Shown in pieces: positions 25,645 to 33,434 of a stretch of DNA of 34,997 nucleotides. Source of the DNA: Candidatus Pseudothioglobus aerophilus (GTDB lineage: Bacteria; Pseudomonadota; Gammaproteobacteria; PS1; Pseudothioglobaceae); NCBI GenBank assembly GCA_014384565.1, contig JACNFO010000013.1:1-34997 (forward strand), read 5' to 3'. Within the stretch, counting starts at the first letter, position 1; the number at the start of each line of letters is the position of its first letter. The notes below the pieces were generated by a model that was not told the origin of the DNA, ran no database searches, and worked only from the letters and a program-made list of their open reading frames with translations. The position numbers were made by a program, and so were the translations under genes.

Positions 25645-27809
25645 ACTATTTCTAGGTTAGCGTAAGAGCTAATCAACCATTTTGTTCCAGCTTTTTGAAA
25701 ATTAATTTGCAGTCGCATTGAGTCACCACTTCCCTCATAATTTAAAATAGTGCCAAGTCCAAATTTTGCGTGCTTAACAACCTGACCTATTGAGTAAATT
25801 GAATCTGAAGTTGCCACCATCTTCTTACTAATGTTGGTATTTTTTTCATATCCTTGATGAGTGTTTTCACTATTAGAGTTTTTAATATAGTTTAAAAAAC
25901 TTTTTGGAATTTCATCGAGGAACCTTGATTGCATTGAATAAAAGGATTGCCCATTAATAAAGCGTCTACTTGCATAGGTGAGGGTTAGAGACTTCATTGC
26001 TCTAGTCATACCCACATAACAAAGGCGCCTTTCTTCATCCGTATTAGGAGCCTCTCCCTCGCGCTGTCTTGAGGGAAATAAATCCTCTTCCAGGCCTACC
26101 AAAAAGACTACAGGAAACTCTAATCCCTTTGCAGAATGAACAGTCATAAGTTGAACAGACCCTTGATTACTTTTATTAGACTCACCACTGGAGTCAAGAG
26201 TTGCAAGAGCAATAAAGCCCTGAGTTTCATTTAGTTCATTATCTTCTTCATGGGTATATTTAGTTGCTGCTGTAACTAGTTCACCTAGGTTTGCTTTTTT
26301 AGTACCCGCCTTATCAGTCTTGTCATTAGCATAGTGTGCCATTAATCCAGATTGAAGTAGAATAGAGTCGACTTTTTCACTAAGCATTAGATTTTTAGTG
26401 CTATCACTAATTTCTTCAATTAAATGGATAAACGATTGCAAAGCATTTGCTGCTCTTGCTGGCAGGCTATTAATAATAGCAATAGATGACTGAAAAAGGT
26501 CAGTATGGTTTTCAATAGCGTGAGATCTAATTTTTTCAATAGTTGATAGTCCAATCCCACGCGTTGGAAAGTTCACAATCCTCTCAAAAGCGATATTGTC
26601 AGAAGTGTTTTCAATGAGTCGAACATAACCCATTGCATCTTTTACTTCTGCACGTACAAAAAATGGCAAACCTCCATAGATTTTATAGTTAAGATTTTGC
26701 CCCCTAAGTGCTTGTTCAAATTCTCTAGATTGGGCGTTTGATCGATAAAGTATGGCGCATTCATCTAGGTTTCTGCCTTGATTAAATTGGGTCTGTATTT
26801 CACCAATAACATATTGAGCTTCCTCTGTTTCGCTTCTTGCATTAAATACATTGACAAGATCGCCATCTCCTGAATCTGTCCAGAGTGATTTTTCAAGTCG
26901 ATTTTGATTATTTGCAATCAATGCGTTTGATGCGCTAAGAATATTTCCTGTTGAGCGATAATTTTGCTCAAGCTTGATAACCTGAATTGGTTTAAAGTCA
27001 CTCTCTATTTTCTGAATATTTTCAATTCTTGCGCCCCTCCAGCCGTAAATTGATTGATCATCATCCCCAACACAGAAAACATGATTACTTTGATTATGAA
27101 GTATTTTTATAAACTGATATTGGACTCGGTTAGTATCTTGAAATTCATCAACCAAGATATGACGAAATTTTTTTTGGTAGTGACCTAAAAGGGACTGATT
27201 ATTCTTTAAAAGCTCGTAACTTTTAACGAGTAAGCCTGCAAAATCAACCAAGTCATTGGCCTGACAATGCTTCTCATAAAGATCAAAAACTTTAGTGCTC
27301 TGTTTTACAAAAAAGTTATAACCTGCATCAATTTGATGGGGCAATATGCCTTCATCTTTCTGTTGGTTAATAAACCATTGCACCTTTTTTATAGGAAACT
27401 TTGTTTCATCAATACCATTATCTTTCATCAAGCGTTTAACAATTCGAAACTGATCTTGTGCATCTAAAATTTGGAATGTGGGCGAAAGATTCGCCTCTAC
27501 TGGATGAGTCCTAAGGAGTCTATGAGCAAGCGAGTGGAAAGTACCAACCCACATCCTGCCAATTGGCTGTCTTAGAAGATCACTCAATCGCTCTTTCATT
27601 TCATTTGCAGCCTTATTGGTAAAAGTAACTGCAAGTATGTCGTCAACATGATGATTCTTTGTTGTTACTAAATAATGAATTCTTTGAGTTAATACGCGCG
27701 TTTTTCCGCTCCCGGCACCCGCAAGAATTAATGCATTTGTGTCTTCACTTAGGGTGACAGATTGCTGTTGTTTTTCATTTAGTCCATCAACTATTGGCGC
27801 AGAATTCAT
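25641..27809 (-). CDS. uvrD: DNA helicase II
   Basis: A 722-residue superfamily 1A 3'-5' helicase for nucleotide excision and mismatch repair. Visible motifs are NALILAGAGSGKTRVLTQRI (Walker A at residues 30-37), AVTFTNKAANEMKERL, LVDEFQDTNRVQYQF (Walker B), VFCVGDDDQSIYGWRGA (motif III), LEQNYRST, QLMTVHSAKGLEFPVVFLVG and the motif VI TRAMKSLTLTYA. The C-terminal tail VVKHAKFGLGTILNYEG then KWLISSYANLE is the UvrD-specific Tudor-like domain, absent from Rep, which decides between the two. Length is the same as E. coli UvrD (720). It is convergent with the rhodanese gene, overlapping by 4 bases, and divergent from epmB. Confidence 0.95.
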   Translation of the reverse strand: MNSAPIVDGLNEKQQQSVTLSEDTNALILAGAGSGKTRVLTQRIHYLVTTKNHHVDDILAVTFTNKAANEMKERLSDLLRQPIGRMWVGTFHSLAHRLLRTHPVEANLSPTFQILDAQDQFRIVKRLMKDNGIDETKFPIKKVQWFINQQKDEGILPHQIDAGYNFFVKQSTKVFDLYEKHCQANDLVDFAGLLVKSYELLKNNQSLLGHYQKKFRHILVDEFQDTNRVQYQFIKILHNQSNHVFCVGDDDQSIYGWRGARIENIQKIESDFKPIQVIKLEQNYRSTGNILSASNALIANNQNRLEKSLWTDSGDGDLVNVFNARSETEEAQYVIGEIQTQFNQGRNLDECAILYRSNAQSREFEQALRGQNLNYKIYGGLPFFVRAEVKDAMGYVRLIENTSDNIAFERIVNFPTRGIGLSTIEKIRSHAIENHTDLFQSSIAIINSLPARAANALQSFIHLIEEISDSTKNLMLSEKVDSILLQSGLMAHYANDKTDKAGTKKANLGELVTAATKYTHEEDNELNETQGFIALATLDSSGESNKSNQGSVQLMTVHSAKGLEFPVVFLVGLEEDLFPSRQREGEAPNTDEERRLCYVGMTRAMKSLTLTYASRRFINGQSFYSMQSRFLDEIPKSFLNYIKNSNSENTHQGYEKNTNISKKMVATSDSIYSIGQVVKHAKFGLGTILNYEGSGDSMRLQINFQKAGTKWLISSYANLEIV

Positions 27810-27869
27810 ATTAGGTATTTAATTAAATTTGGAGGTTTTTTGTTCTGATTATTTAAAAAAGGTTATTAC

Positions 27870-27896
27870 TTGATGCGAGTATAGATAAATTATAAT
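27870..27896 (+). promoter_or_regulatory. Candidate epmB promoter
   Basis: TTGATG (27870-27875) and TATAAT (27891-27896) with a short 15-base spacer lie in the 157-base gap between the divergent uvrD and epmB genes. A second TATAAT occurs at 27912-27917 with no clear -35 partner. Either could drive epmB; the spacing of the first is below the usual range. Confidence 0.3.
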
Positions 27897-27966
27897 CAGA
27901 TTATGAGCCATTATAATGATGACTGATTTCTTTGTCACAGTTAAGCTGGCTTACTACTAAATTAAT

Positions 27967-28908
27967 ATGAATAAATCTTGGAATGAGAGTGCGCGCTCAT
28001 CATTGAAAAGCGCTAACGAGTGCAACGAATATTTTGAAGGAAGTGCTTTTAAAGAATTTCACTTTCCCATCAAAATACCACTTGAATTTGCAGAAAGAAT
28101 TGATAAGTCTGATCCTTTGGATCCTCTAATGCTTCAAATTCTTCCAAAAGAAGTCAGAGCTAGTGAGGGTTTTTTTGATTCACCTGTTGCAGATGAAGAA
28201 CACTCTCCAGTTAAGGGTTTAATTCATAAGTACCCCTCACGAGTTCTCCTAATAGCAACTAGTGTGTGCGCAATTCATTGTCAGTACTGTTTTAGGCAGA
28301 ATTTTGATTATGTATCAAATGATTTTTTAAAAAACTGGCCCGCTATTGAGAATTATTTAATGAATAAAAAAAGGGTGAGTGAAGTTGTTTTGAGCGGTGG
28401 TGATCCTTTGACATTGAGTGATAAAAAAATTAGCAAAATACTAAATAAAATTGAGGTTATTGGTCATATTAAAACAGTAAGGTTTCATACTAGAACAGCT
28501 GTAGTAATTCCTTCAAGGATTACTCAGGAACTGGTTGATATGCTTAACAAAACTAAATTAAAAGTTGTTTTTGTTTTTCATATAAATCATGCAAGGGAAA
28601 TATCTGATGAGTTTATGAAAAATGTCGAGAGCTTAAAGGCTCATACTTTATTAAATCAGTCAGTATTACTTAAGGGCGTGAATGATAGTGCCAAGGTTTT
28701 ATCTGAATTGTCCAGCAAGCTTTTTGAGTCTAATATACTGCCATACTATGTCCACCTCCTTGATAAGGTTTCCGGAGCTGATCGTTTTTTAGTTACAGAT
28801 AAAAGAGCTAAAGAGATTTATAAAACACTTCAAACCTTATTGCCAGGTTATTTAGTTCCAAGAATGGTTCGAGATGAGGGCGGTTACTCTAAGAGGTTGG
28901 TACTATAA
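27967..28908 (+). CDS. epmB: EF-P beta-lysylation protein (lysine 2,3-aminomutase family)
   Basis: A 313-residue radical-SAM, PLP-linked enzyme of the lysine 2,3-aminomutase family. EpmB converts (S)-alpha-lysine to (R)-beta-lysine, which EpmA attaches to elongation factor P to help ribosomes through polyproline stretches. The radical-SAM cysteines are Cys101, Cys105 and Cys108 (SVCAIHCQYCFRQNFDY), and EVVLSGGDPLTLSDKKI is the SAM-contacting GGD motif. The C-terminal GYLVPRMVRDEGGYSKRLVL includes the usual PLP/lysine-site tail. E. coli EpmB is 342 residues; the short length and N-terminal WNESARSSLKSANEC fit EpmB rather than clostridial KamA. EF-P and EpmA are not in the window. The last 20 bases overlap the convergent thioredoxin gene. 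Confidence 0.9.
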   Translation: MNKSWNESARSSLKSANECNEYFEGSAFKEFHFPIKIPLEFAERIDKSDPLDPLMLQILPKEVRASEGFFDSPVADEEHSPVKGLIHKYPSRVLLIATSVCAIHCQYCFRQNFDYVSNDFLKNWPAIENYLMNKKRVSEVVLSGGDPLTLSDKKISKILNKIEVIGHIKTVRFHTRTAVVIPSRITQELVDMLNKTKLKVVFVFHINHAREISDEFMKNVESLKAHTLLNQSVLLKGVNDSAKVLSELSSKLFESNILPYYVHLLDKVSGADRFLVTDKRAKEIYKTLQTLLPGYLVPRMVRDEGGYSKRLVL

Positions 28909-29416
28909 ATTCGCTTAAATCGTCTATTGTAATCTCACCCATAAAAGTATGAAGCAGTTCACCCTCAGGGCTATATATTTGCGTAGTTGGCATGCCTACA
29001 ATTTCTCCAAAATTTGAGTATTCAGAGTCGTTATCTTCGTTATAAAGTACGATAGGGTAGTTAATCGAGAAGCGCCCCACATAGTCATTAATTATTTCTA
29101 GATCTACAGGCTCAAAATCCAGTCCAAGGATTTCAACGTGATCAGAATTTTCTTCATAAAATTTTACAAATGCAGGAATCTCTTTTAGGCAAGGAGTGCA
29201 CCAAGTTGCCCAAAAATTAATAACAAGATATTTTCCGCGAGTATTTTTCTCTGTAAAGATGTTACCTTTTGTATCTGTTAGGCTAAAGGAAAGCTCTGGA
29301 GCAGATTCATGCCAAGGCATTAGAGGTTTCGCCCAGTCTACTATATCGTTAAAACTTAATGCTTGGCTTGCATGAAATGGAGTTATTAGCCAGAGTATAA
29401 TTAGAATTTTTTTCAT
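28889..29416 (-). CDS. TlpA/ResA-like thioredoxin-fold protein, exported
   Basis: A 175-residue protein with an N-terminal signal peptide or anchor (MKKILIILWLITPFHASQA) and a TlpA-like thioredoxin domain from about residue 38. The active site is NFWATWCTPCLKE (Cys73, Cys76), with the conserved cis-proline in GEIVGMPTTQIYSP. Members reduce disulfides in the periplasm, for example in cytochrome c maturation or for copper chaperones; the target here is unknown, as no such genes lie beside it. Its start codon is only 11 bases from that of the divergent arsC-like gene, and its 3' end overlaps epmB by 20 bases. Confidence 0.88.
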   Translation of the reverse strand: MKKILIILWLITPFHASQALSFNDIVDWAKPLMPWHESAPELSFSLTDTKGNIFTEKNTRGKYLVINFWATWCTPCLKEIPAFVKFYEENSDHVEILGLDFEPVDLEIINDYVGRFSINYPIVLYNEDNDSEYSNFGEIVGMPTTQIYSPEGELLHTFMGEITIDDLSEFIVPTS

Positions 29417-29427
29417 TAGTTAGTTTT

Positions 29428-29775
29428 ATGAATGCAAAGATTTATCACAATTCTCGTTGCTCCAAATCAAGAGCAACTGTTGCTATTTTAGAACAAAATG
29501 AAGTCGACTTTGATGTTGTTAATTACTTGATTGAGCCTCCCAGTGAATCAGAGCTAAGAGCAATTTTGAGTGATCTGGGTATGAGCGCTAGAGAACTTCT
29601 TAGAAAGGGTGAATCGAAGTACAAAGAATTGGAGCTATCTAATAAATCTTTAAGCGAAGACGAGTTAATTAAAGCAATGCATGAGTTTCCAATTTTAATT
29701 GAGCGACCAATCGTCAGAACAGAGAAGGGGGTTGCTATTGGAAGGCCTCCAGAGAACATTCAATCAATTCTCTGA
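29428..29775 (+). CDS. arsC: ArsC-family arsenate reductase (glutaredoxin type)
   Basis: A 115-residue thioredoxin-fold protein of the ArsC family. The catalytic Cys11 is in YHNSRCSKSRATVAILE, a sequence typical of proteobacterial arsenate reductase-like proteins, and RPIVRTEKGVAIGRPPENI near the end supplies the substrate-binding arginines. This separates it from the YffB/Spx-like branch, whose active site differs. ArsC reduces arsenate to arsenite using glutaredoxin. No arsenite exporter (ArsB/ACR3) or ArsR is nearby, so a true resistance role is not established. It starts 11 bases from the divergent thioredoxin gene and ends 2 bases from the convergent rlmH stop. Confidence 0.85.
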   Translation: MNAKIYHNSRCSKSRATVAILEQNEVDFDVVNYLIEPPSESELRAILSDLGMSARELLRKGESKYKELELSNKSLSEDELIKAMHEFPILIERPIVRTEKGVAIGRPPENIQSIL

Positions 29776-29777
29776 TT

Positions 29778-30245
29778 TTATTCTCTATGGTACGGGTGAT
29801 TATTAAGTAGGCTATATCCACGGTAGATTTGCTCTACTACCAGCAGTCTTGCCATTGAGTGCGTCATTGTTAGATTGGACAGCCCCCAAACCTGATGACA
29901 TTTCTGTTTAACTTCTGAAGAAAGCCCATCTGCGCCTCCAATGAAAAGGGCAACGTTCTCACCATCAAGCTGCCAGCTTTCGATTGACTTAGAAATTTGT
30001 TTACTAGTTTTTTGAGTCCCAGTCTCATCAAAGGCCACCAATAGGGTTGAATCGCTGGCGGCGTCTATAAGTAATTTTGCTTCAAGGTTTTTTGAATTTT
30101 CTGAGCTGCTTGATTTTCGGTTTTGAGATTCTAAGCTTGTAATTGTGAAATTATAGTAACTAGGGAGTTGTTTTTGATAGTGCTCAATGCCAAGGTTAAT
30201 CCAATTAGGCATTTTTTTGCCGATCGTAATTAGGTTAATCCTCAT
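29778..30245 (-). CDS. rlmH: 23S rRNA (pseudouridine1915-N3)-methyltransferase
   Basis: A 155-residue SPOUT-family methyltransferase that modifies pseudouridine 1915 in helix 69 of 23S rRNA on 70S ribosomes. The start MRINLITIGKKMPNWI, the LLVAFDETGTQKTSKQISKS segment and the trefoil-knot SAM site ALFIGGADGLSSEVK are conserved, as is the C-terminal MTHSMARLLVVEQIYRGYSL with the HPYHRE end. Length equals E. coli RlmH (155). It is the last gene of the MBL-nadD-rsfS-rlmH run and overlaps rsfS by 11 bases, the usual arrangement with RsfS. The call is firm. Confidence 0.95.
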   Translation of the reverse strand: MRINLITIGKKMPNWINLGIEHYQKQLPSYYNFTITSLESQNRKSSSSENSKNLEAKLLIDAASDSTLLVAFDETGTQKTSKQISKSIESWQLDGENVALFIGGADGLSSEVKQKCHQVWGLSNLTMTHSMARLLVVEQIYRGYSLLNNHPYHRE

Positions 30246-30570
30246 CTTCCTCGGTAGACCATAATTTTTCTAGTTTATAGAAGTCTCTGGTTTTTTCAGT
30301 CATTAAGTGAACAACAACCTCACCCAGGTCAACTAAGGCCCACTCACTTTGTTGTTTGCCTTCGATTCCTAGGACAACCATGCCAACTCTCTTAGCTTCC
30401 GTACTGACATTAGTAGCCATGCTTTTGACATGTTGTATTGATCTGCCGGTAGCTATAATAATCGCCTCTATATCATCACACTGCTTCATAACGTTTAGGG
30501 TTATAACATTTTCACCTTTTAAATCATCAATTACGTTTTCAACAATTTTTGTTTGTTTGTCAAGTGTCAT
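30235..30570 (-). CDS. rsfS: Ribosomal silencing factor RsfS
   Basis: A 111-residue RsfS/Iojap-family protein, which binds ribosomal protein uL14 and blocks subunit joining in starved or stationary cells. The conserved core is visible as VIDDLKGENVITLNVM, IIATGRSIQHVKSMATNVST and the family signature EWALVDLGEVVVHLMTEKTRDFYKLEKLW. The acidic end EEDED runs into the rlmH start. E. coli RsfS is 105 residues. It overlaps nadD by 11 bases upstream and rlmH by 11 bases downstream, so all three are translationally coupled. Confidence 0.95.
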   Translation of the reverse strand: MTLDKQTKIVENVIDDLKGENVITLNVMKQCDDIEAIIIATGRSIQHVKSMATNVSTEAKRVGMVVLGIEGKQQSEWALVDLGEVVVHLMTEKTRDFYKLEKLWSTEEDED

Positions 30571-31168
30571 ATTTTTTTATAAAGCTAATTATGGAAGTAG
30601 GTAAAAAATTATCAAGATTTTGATTGGCGGCAATTTTACCTCTAATAGCACTCGATGAAATATCTATCATTTGAGAATTGGAAAAATATAAGTATCCATT
30701 TGGTTTTGCTTTAAGTTGATGAGCATTCTTTGCTGTGTCAAAAGTTTCTAGAGTTTTACTAATTGGTTGATCGCCAATTCGTGGAAGCACAGCTAAATGA
30801 ACCAACTTTGAGAATTCATCCCAGTTTTTCCAAGTTTTAAAATTGATAAAGCTATCCATTCCAATAACTAAGCAAATTGACTCATCTTTAAATGACTCTT
30901 TTAAGTCGAGTAGGGTGTCAATCATGAAAGAGTTTCCACCGCGTAAAATTTCTCTCGTATCTATCTCAAGACTCGTGAACTCCTTAATAGCTAGATTTAG
31001 CATTTGAAGCCTTTCTTTGGAGGTGTAATTTAGAGAGTTTTTGTGGACGGGCTCAAAACATGGCAGCATAAATAGTCGATCAATACTGAGTTCATTTTTT
31101 ATTGATGTAGCTGTTTGCAGGTGTCCAAGATGAACAGGATCAAAGGAGCCGCCATAAATTCCTATCAT
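30560..31168 (-). CDS. nadD: Nicotinate-nucleotide adenylyltransferase
   Basis: A 202-residue nucleotidyltransferase that makes deamido-NAD from nicotinate mononucleotide and ATP. The N-terminal IGIYGGSFDPVHLGHLQTA has the GSFDPxHxGH ATP motif, followed by FMLPCFEPVHKN, the ICLVIGMDSFINFKTWKNW substrate segment and the C-terminal ISSSAIRGKIA motif. Length matches the family (E. coli 213). Its first codon overlaps the stop of the upstream MBL-fold gene by 4 bases and its end overlaps rsfS by 11 bases. The nadD-rsfS-rlmH order is conserved in many gammaproteobacteria, but E. coli has holA before nadD, while here an MBL hydrolase precedes it. Confidence 0.94.
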   Translation of the reverse strand: MIGIYGGSFDPVHLGHLQTATSIKNELSIDRLFMLPCFEPVHKNSLNYTSKERLQMLNLAIKEFTSLEIDTREILRGGNSFMIDTLLDLKESFKDESICLVIGMDSFINFKTWKNWDEFSKLVHLAVLPRIGDQPISKTLETFDTAKNAHQLKAKPNGYLYFSNSQMIDISSSAIRGKIAANQNLDNFLPTSIISFIKKYDT

Positions 31169-31887
31169 AGTAAGGCATTTACTTCATCTAGTGTCATTGG
31201 AGACATAGGGTACGTTCTAGTTGAGTCATGGACATGCATTCTATATCGGACAAACGTATCTTCATCTTTGATAAGTAAAAAAGGGTTTGCTTTTTTTTGC
31301 TCTGCTATTGTCGTTGTTATCTCTGATCCATAATTATGTCCACATAATAAGTGGATATCATCTCCCACTTCAGTCAATAATTTTTTAAGTGAATGAAATA
31401 ATGTCACTGGATTGGAGCCTGCAAGGCTGCATATACCAACGCCATAAACGAATAATGTGTCACCAGCAATAAGATGCTCGTCTAAAAGATAGCAAATACC
31501 ACCAGCAGTATGCCCAGGGGTTTCAATAATTTTTATTTTTGTTTCACCTAGCTTAATGATCTCACCATCTTTAACTGTGTGAACTTTATTTTCAATGTTT
31601 AAGTAAGGAACTTCATTAACGCCAGCAGTAATTTTTGCACCTGTTTTATTGGCTAGGTCATCGACCGCATTTGTATGATCTCCATGCCAGTGCGTAATCC
31701 AAATATCAGTAAGGGTATAGCCTTTACTCTTTATTTTCTCTAAAAATAAGTCTGGCTCCCATGCGGGGTCTACGATTGCACATGTCTTTGTTGCCTCATC
31801 AAATATAAAATGAATTGAATTTTCATAGGCGCCAATATGATAAAGCACGTCGATTGAGTATTGATTACTGTTGTATGTTTTTTCCAT
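31165..31887 (-). CDS. MBL-fold hydrolase, glyoxalase II-like
   Basis: A 240-residue metallo-beta-lactamase fold hydrolase. The metal-binding motif is ITHWHGDHTNAV (His-x-His-x-Asp-His), with later ligands in ETPGHTAGGICYL, LIAGDTLFVYGVG and LLCGHNYGSEI. The C-terminal EQKKANPFLLIKDEDTFVRYR is reminiscent of the end of glyoxalase II (hydroxyacylglutathione hydrolase), which makes that activity the best guess. Other thioesterase roles are open. No signal peptide is seen. It is the first gene of a run with nadD (4-base overlap), rsfS and rlmH, and it is divergent from the tRNA cluster, 83 bases away, whose promoter region it shares. Confidence 0.85.
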   Translation of the reverse strand: MEKTYNSNQYSIDVLYHIGAYENSIHFIFDEATKTCAIVDPAWEPDLFLEKIKSKGYTLTDIWITHWHGDHTNAVDDLANKTGAKITAGVNEVPYLNIENKVHTVKDGEIIKLGETKIKIIETPGHTAGGICYLLDEHLIAGDTLFVYGVGICSLAGSNPVTLFHSLKKLLTEVGDDIHLLCGHNYGSEITTTIAEQKKANPFLLIKDEDTFVRYRMHVHDSTRTYPMSPMTLDEVNALL

Positions 31888-31912
31888 AATGCATTATTTT
31901 ACCAATTTTGAC

Positions 31913-31940
31913 TTGACTGAAATGAGATACAGATTATAAT
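31913..31940 (+). promoter_or_regulatory. Promoter of the tRNA cluster
   Basis: TTGACT (31913-31918) and a consensus TATAAT (31935-31940), 16 bases apart, lie 30 bases before tRNA-Ala. It is a strong sigma-70 type promoter expected to start near 31,947 and could serve all three tRNAs. It lies just outside the divergent MBL-fold gene, whose start codon is at 31,887. Confidence 0.65.
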
Positions 31941-31970
31941 TTATGCTTTTGCTAAACATCCTAGTTTCTT

Positions 31971-32046
31971 GGGGCTATAGCTCAGCTGGGAGAGCGCTTC
32001 GCTGGCAGTGAAGAGGTCGGCGGTTCGATCCCGCCTAGCTCCACCA
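31971..32046 (+). tRNA. tRNA-Ala (GGC)
   Basis: A 76-base tRNA with encoded CCA. Acceptor GGGGCTA pairs with TAGCTCC, the anticodon arm is CTTCG-CTGGCAG-TGAAG with anticodon GGC at 32004-32006, and the T arm is GGCGG-TTCGATC-CCGCC. All stems close apart from allowed wobbles. It reads GCC and GCU alanine codons. Confidence 0.95.
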
Positions 32047-32063
32047 AGCAAAATAGTTTTAAT

Positions 32064-32138
32064 GTCGCGTTCGTCTATCGGTTAGGACTCCAGGTTTTCA
32101 TCCTGGCAAGAGGGGTTCGATTCCCCTACGCGATGCCA
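32064..32138 (+). tRNA. tRNA-Glu (UUC), canonical copy
   Basis: A 75-base tRNA with encoded CCA. Acceptor GTCGCGT pairs with ACGCGAT (first pair G-U). The anticodon arm CCAGG-TTTTCAT-CCTGG gives anticodon TTC at 32097-32099, and the T arm is AGGGG-TTCGATT-CCCCT. It lies 17 bases after tRNA-Ala and is followed by a run of eight Ts. It has normal structure and is taken as the main glutamate tRNA. Confidence 0.95.
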
Positions 32139-32204
32139 TTTTTTTTAATTAAAAAAGGCAAATTTTAATTTAATGCTCTAAAGTAATACCATCTAAAACC
32201 CTTT

Positions 32205-32281
32205 GTCCCGTTCGTCTAGTGGCCCAGGACGCCAGGATTTCATCCTGGAAACAGGTAGTTCAAATCTCCTACGGGACGCCA
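32205..32281 (+). tRNA. tRNA-Glu (UUC), divergent second copy
   Basis: A 77-base tRNA-Glu with encoded CCA. Acceptor GTCCCGT pairs perfectly with ACGGGAC. The anticodon arm CCAGG-ATTTCAT-CCTGG gives anticodon TTC. The T arm reads AGGTAG-TTCAAAT-CTCCT, so the 5' side has one base more than the 3' side and a U must bulge. It differs from the first tRNA-Glu in the acceptor, D arm and T arm, so it is not a recent copy. It may be functional, degenerate or specialised. Confidence 0.85.
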
Positions 32282-32478
32282 CTTCAACTGACTCTAAGTC
32301 AGAATTCTAAGCTAATTAAATTTGAGAGTTGATTTGACCTATATCTCATTTGATAATTACTCAACTCGCTAAGTATTTTTATCGCTATAGTATTTCATTA
32401 ACAAGCTTAAAGCTCTAAATATTAATAAATTATTTTTTATTTAAAAGAGTTTTTAAAAATTATTTAAGAGGTAATACT

Positions 32479-33432
32479 ATGAGTCATATTATTTATGAAC
32501 CAGTAAAACAGCGGCTTCAGCGAAGCGAATTAGCAGTTCCAGGATCCAGTCCTAATATGTTTGAAAAGGCACTGGCAAGCGCAGCAGATTTTGTATTTTT
32601 AGATTTAGAAGATGCTGTAGCGCCAGATGATAAAGTGACGGCACGTAAAAATGTTATTGGAGCACTACAAGATCTAGATTGGCAAGGTCATGGCAAGACT
32701 ATTTCTGTTCGAATCAATAGCATCGATACGCACTATATGTATCGTGATGTAGTTGAGGTGGTTGAGCAAGCAGGCCAGCATCTTGATACTATCTTACTTC
32801 CTAAGGCAGGTACAGCATCAGATGTTTATATGTTGTCAGCAATGCTTAATCAAATTGAGACTTCTAAGGGCTTTAAACATCGAATTGGAATTGAAGTACT
32901 CATTGAAACTACGTTAGGTATGGCTAACGTTATGGATATTGCTAAATGTGGTCGTGAGGAGCGACTTGAGGCGATGCACTTTGGTGTTGCAGACTATGCT
33001 GCAAGTTGTCGAGCGCGTACAACCGTTATAGGTGGTTTAAATCCAAATTATCCAGGGGATCAATGGCATGCTGGCCTATCTCAAATGTTAGTGGCCTGTA
33101 GGGCCTATGGTTTGAGGCCGATTGATGGACCTTTTGGGGACTTTAATGATCCTGATTCTTATAAAGATGCTGCAAGAAGAGGGGCTGCTCTTGGTTTTGA
33201 GGGAAAGTGGGCAATTCACCCTTCACAAATTGAGTTGGCTAATGAGATTTATACCCCTCCAGAATCTGAAGTCTCGCATGCGAAACAGATTCTTATTGCA
33301 TTAGATGAGGCAGCTAAAGAGGGTCGAGGTGCGGCTCAACTAAATGGGCGAATGATTGATGCTGCTTCTGCAAAGATGGCTGAAAATATTGTCAATACAG
33401 ATAATGCAATAAATGGGAAAGTTGTCGCGTAA
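32479..33432 (+). CDS. mcl: L-malyl-CoA / beta-methylmalyl-CoA lyase
   Basis: A 317-residue HpcH/HpaI-CitE superfamily lyase that splits malyl-CoA into acetyl-CoA and glyoxylate (or the reverse). The N-terminal RSELAVPGSSPNMFEKAL and the metal/acid site FVFLDLEDAVAPDDK are conserved. LPKAGTASDVYML, IGIEVLIETTLGMANV, MHFGVADYAASCRART and PIDGPFGDFNDPDSY match the malyl-CoA lyase branch (Methylobacterium MclA, Rhodobacter Mcl1, about 320 residues) rather than CitE, which lacks this C-terminal region. AAGAGGT precedes the ATG. It is followed 2 bases later by malate-CoA ligase, which makes its substrate. Strict malyl-CoA use versus methylmalyl-CoA cannot be separated by eye. Confidence 0.92.
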   Translation: MSHIIYEPVKQRLQRSELAVPGSSPNMFEKALASAADFVFLDLEDAVAPDDKVTARKNVIGALQDLDWQGHGKTISVRINSIDTHYMYRDVVEVVEQAGQHLDTILLPKAGTASDVYMLSAMLNQIETSKGFKHRIGIEVLIETTLGMANVMDIAKCGREERLEAMHFGVADYAASCRARTTVIGGLNPNYPGDQWHAGLSQMLVACRAYGLRPIDGPFGDFNDPDSYKDAARRGAALGFEGKWAIHPSQIELANEIYTPPESEVSHAKQILIALDEAAKEGRGAAQLNGRMIDAASAKMAENIVNTDNAINGKVVA

Positions 33433-33434
33433 TT

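Noticed and set aside
32135-32159. GCC...T6-AATT-A6...GGC hairpin after the first tRNA-Glu as a terminator
   Set aside because: The GCC arm is part of the tRNA 3' GCCA and the rest is A-T only, with no T run after it. The T8 run itself may suffice for termination, but the hairpin is not convincing.
32288-32302. CTGACT-CTA-AGTCAG hairpin after the last tRNA as a terminator
   Set aside because: A 6-bp stem with a 3-base loop but no following T run. It may be an RNA-processing stem or chance.
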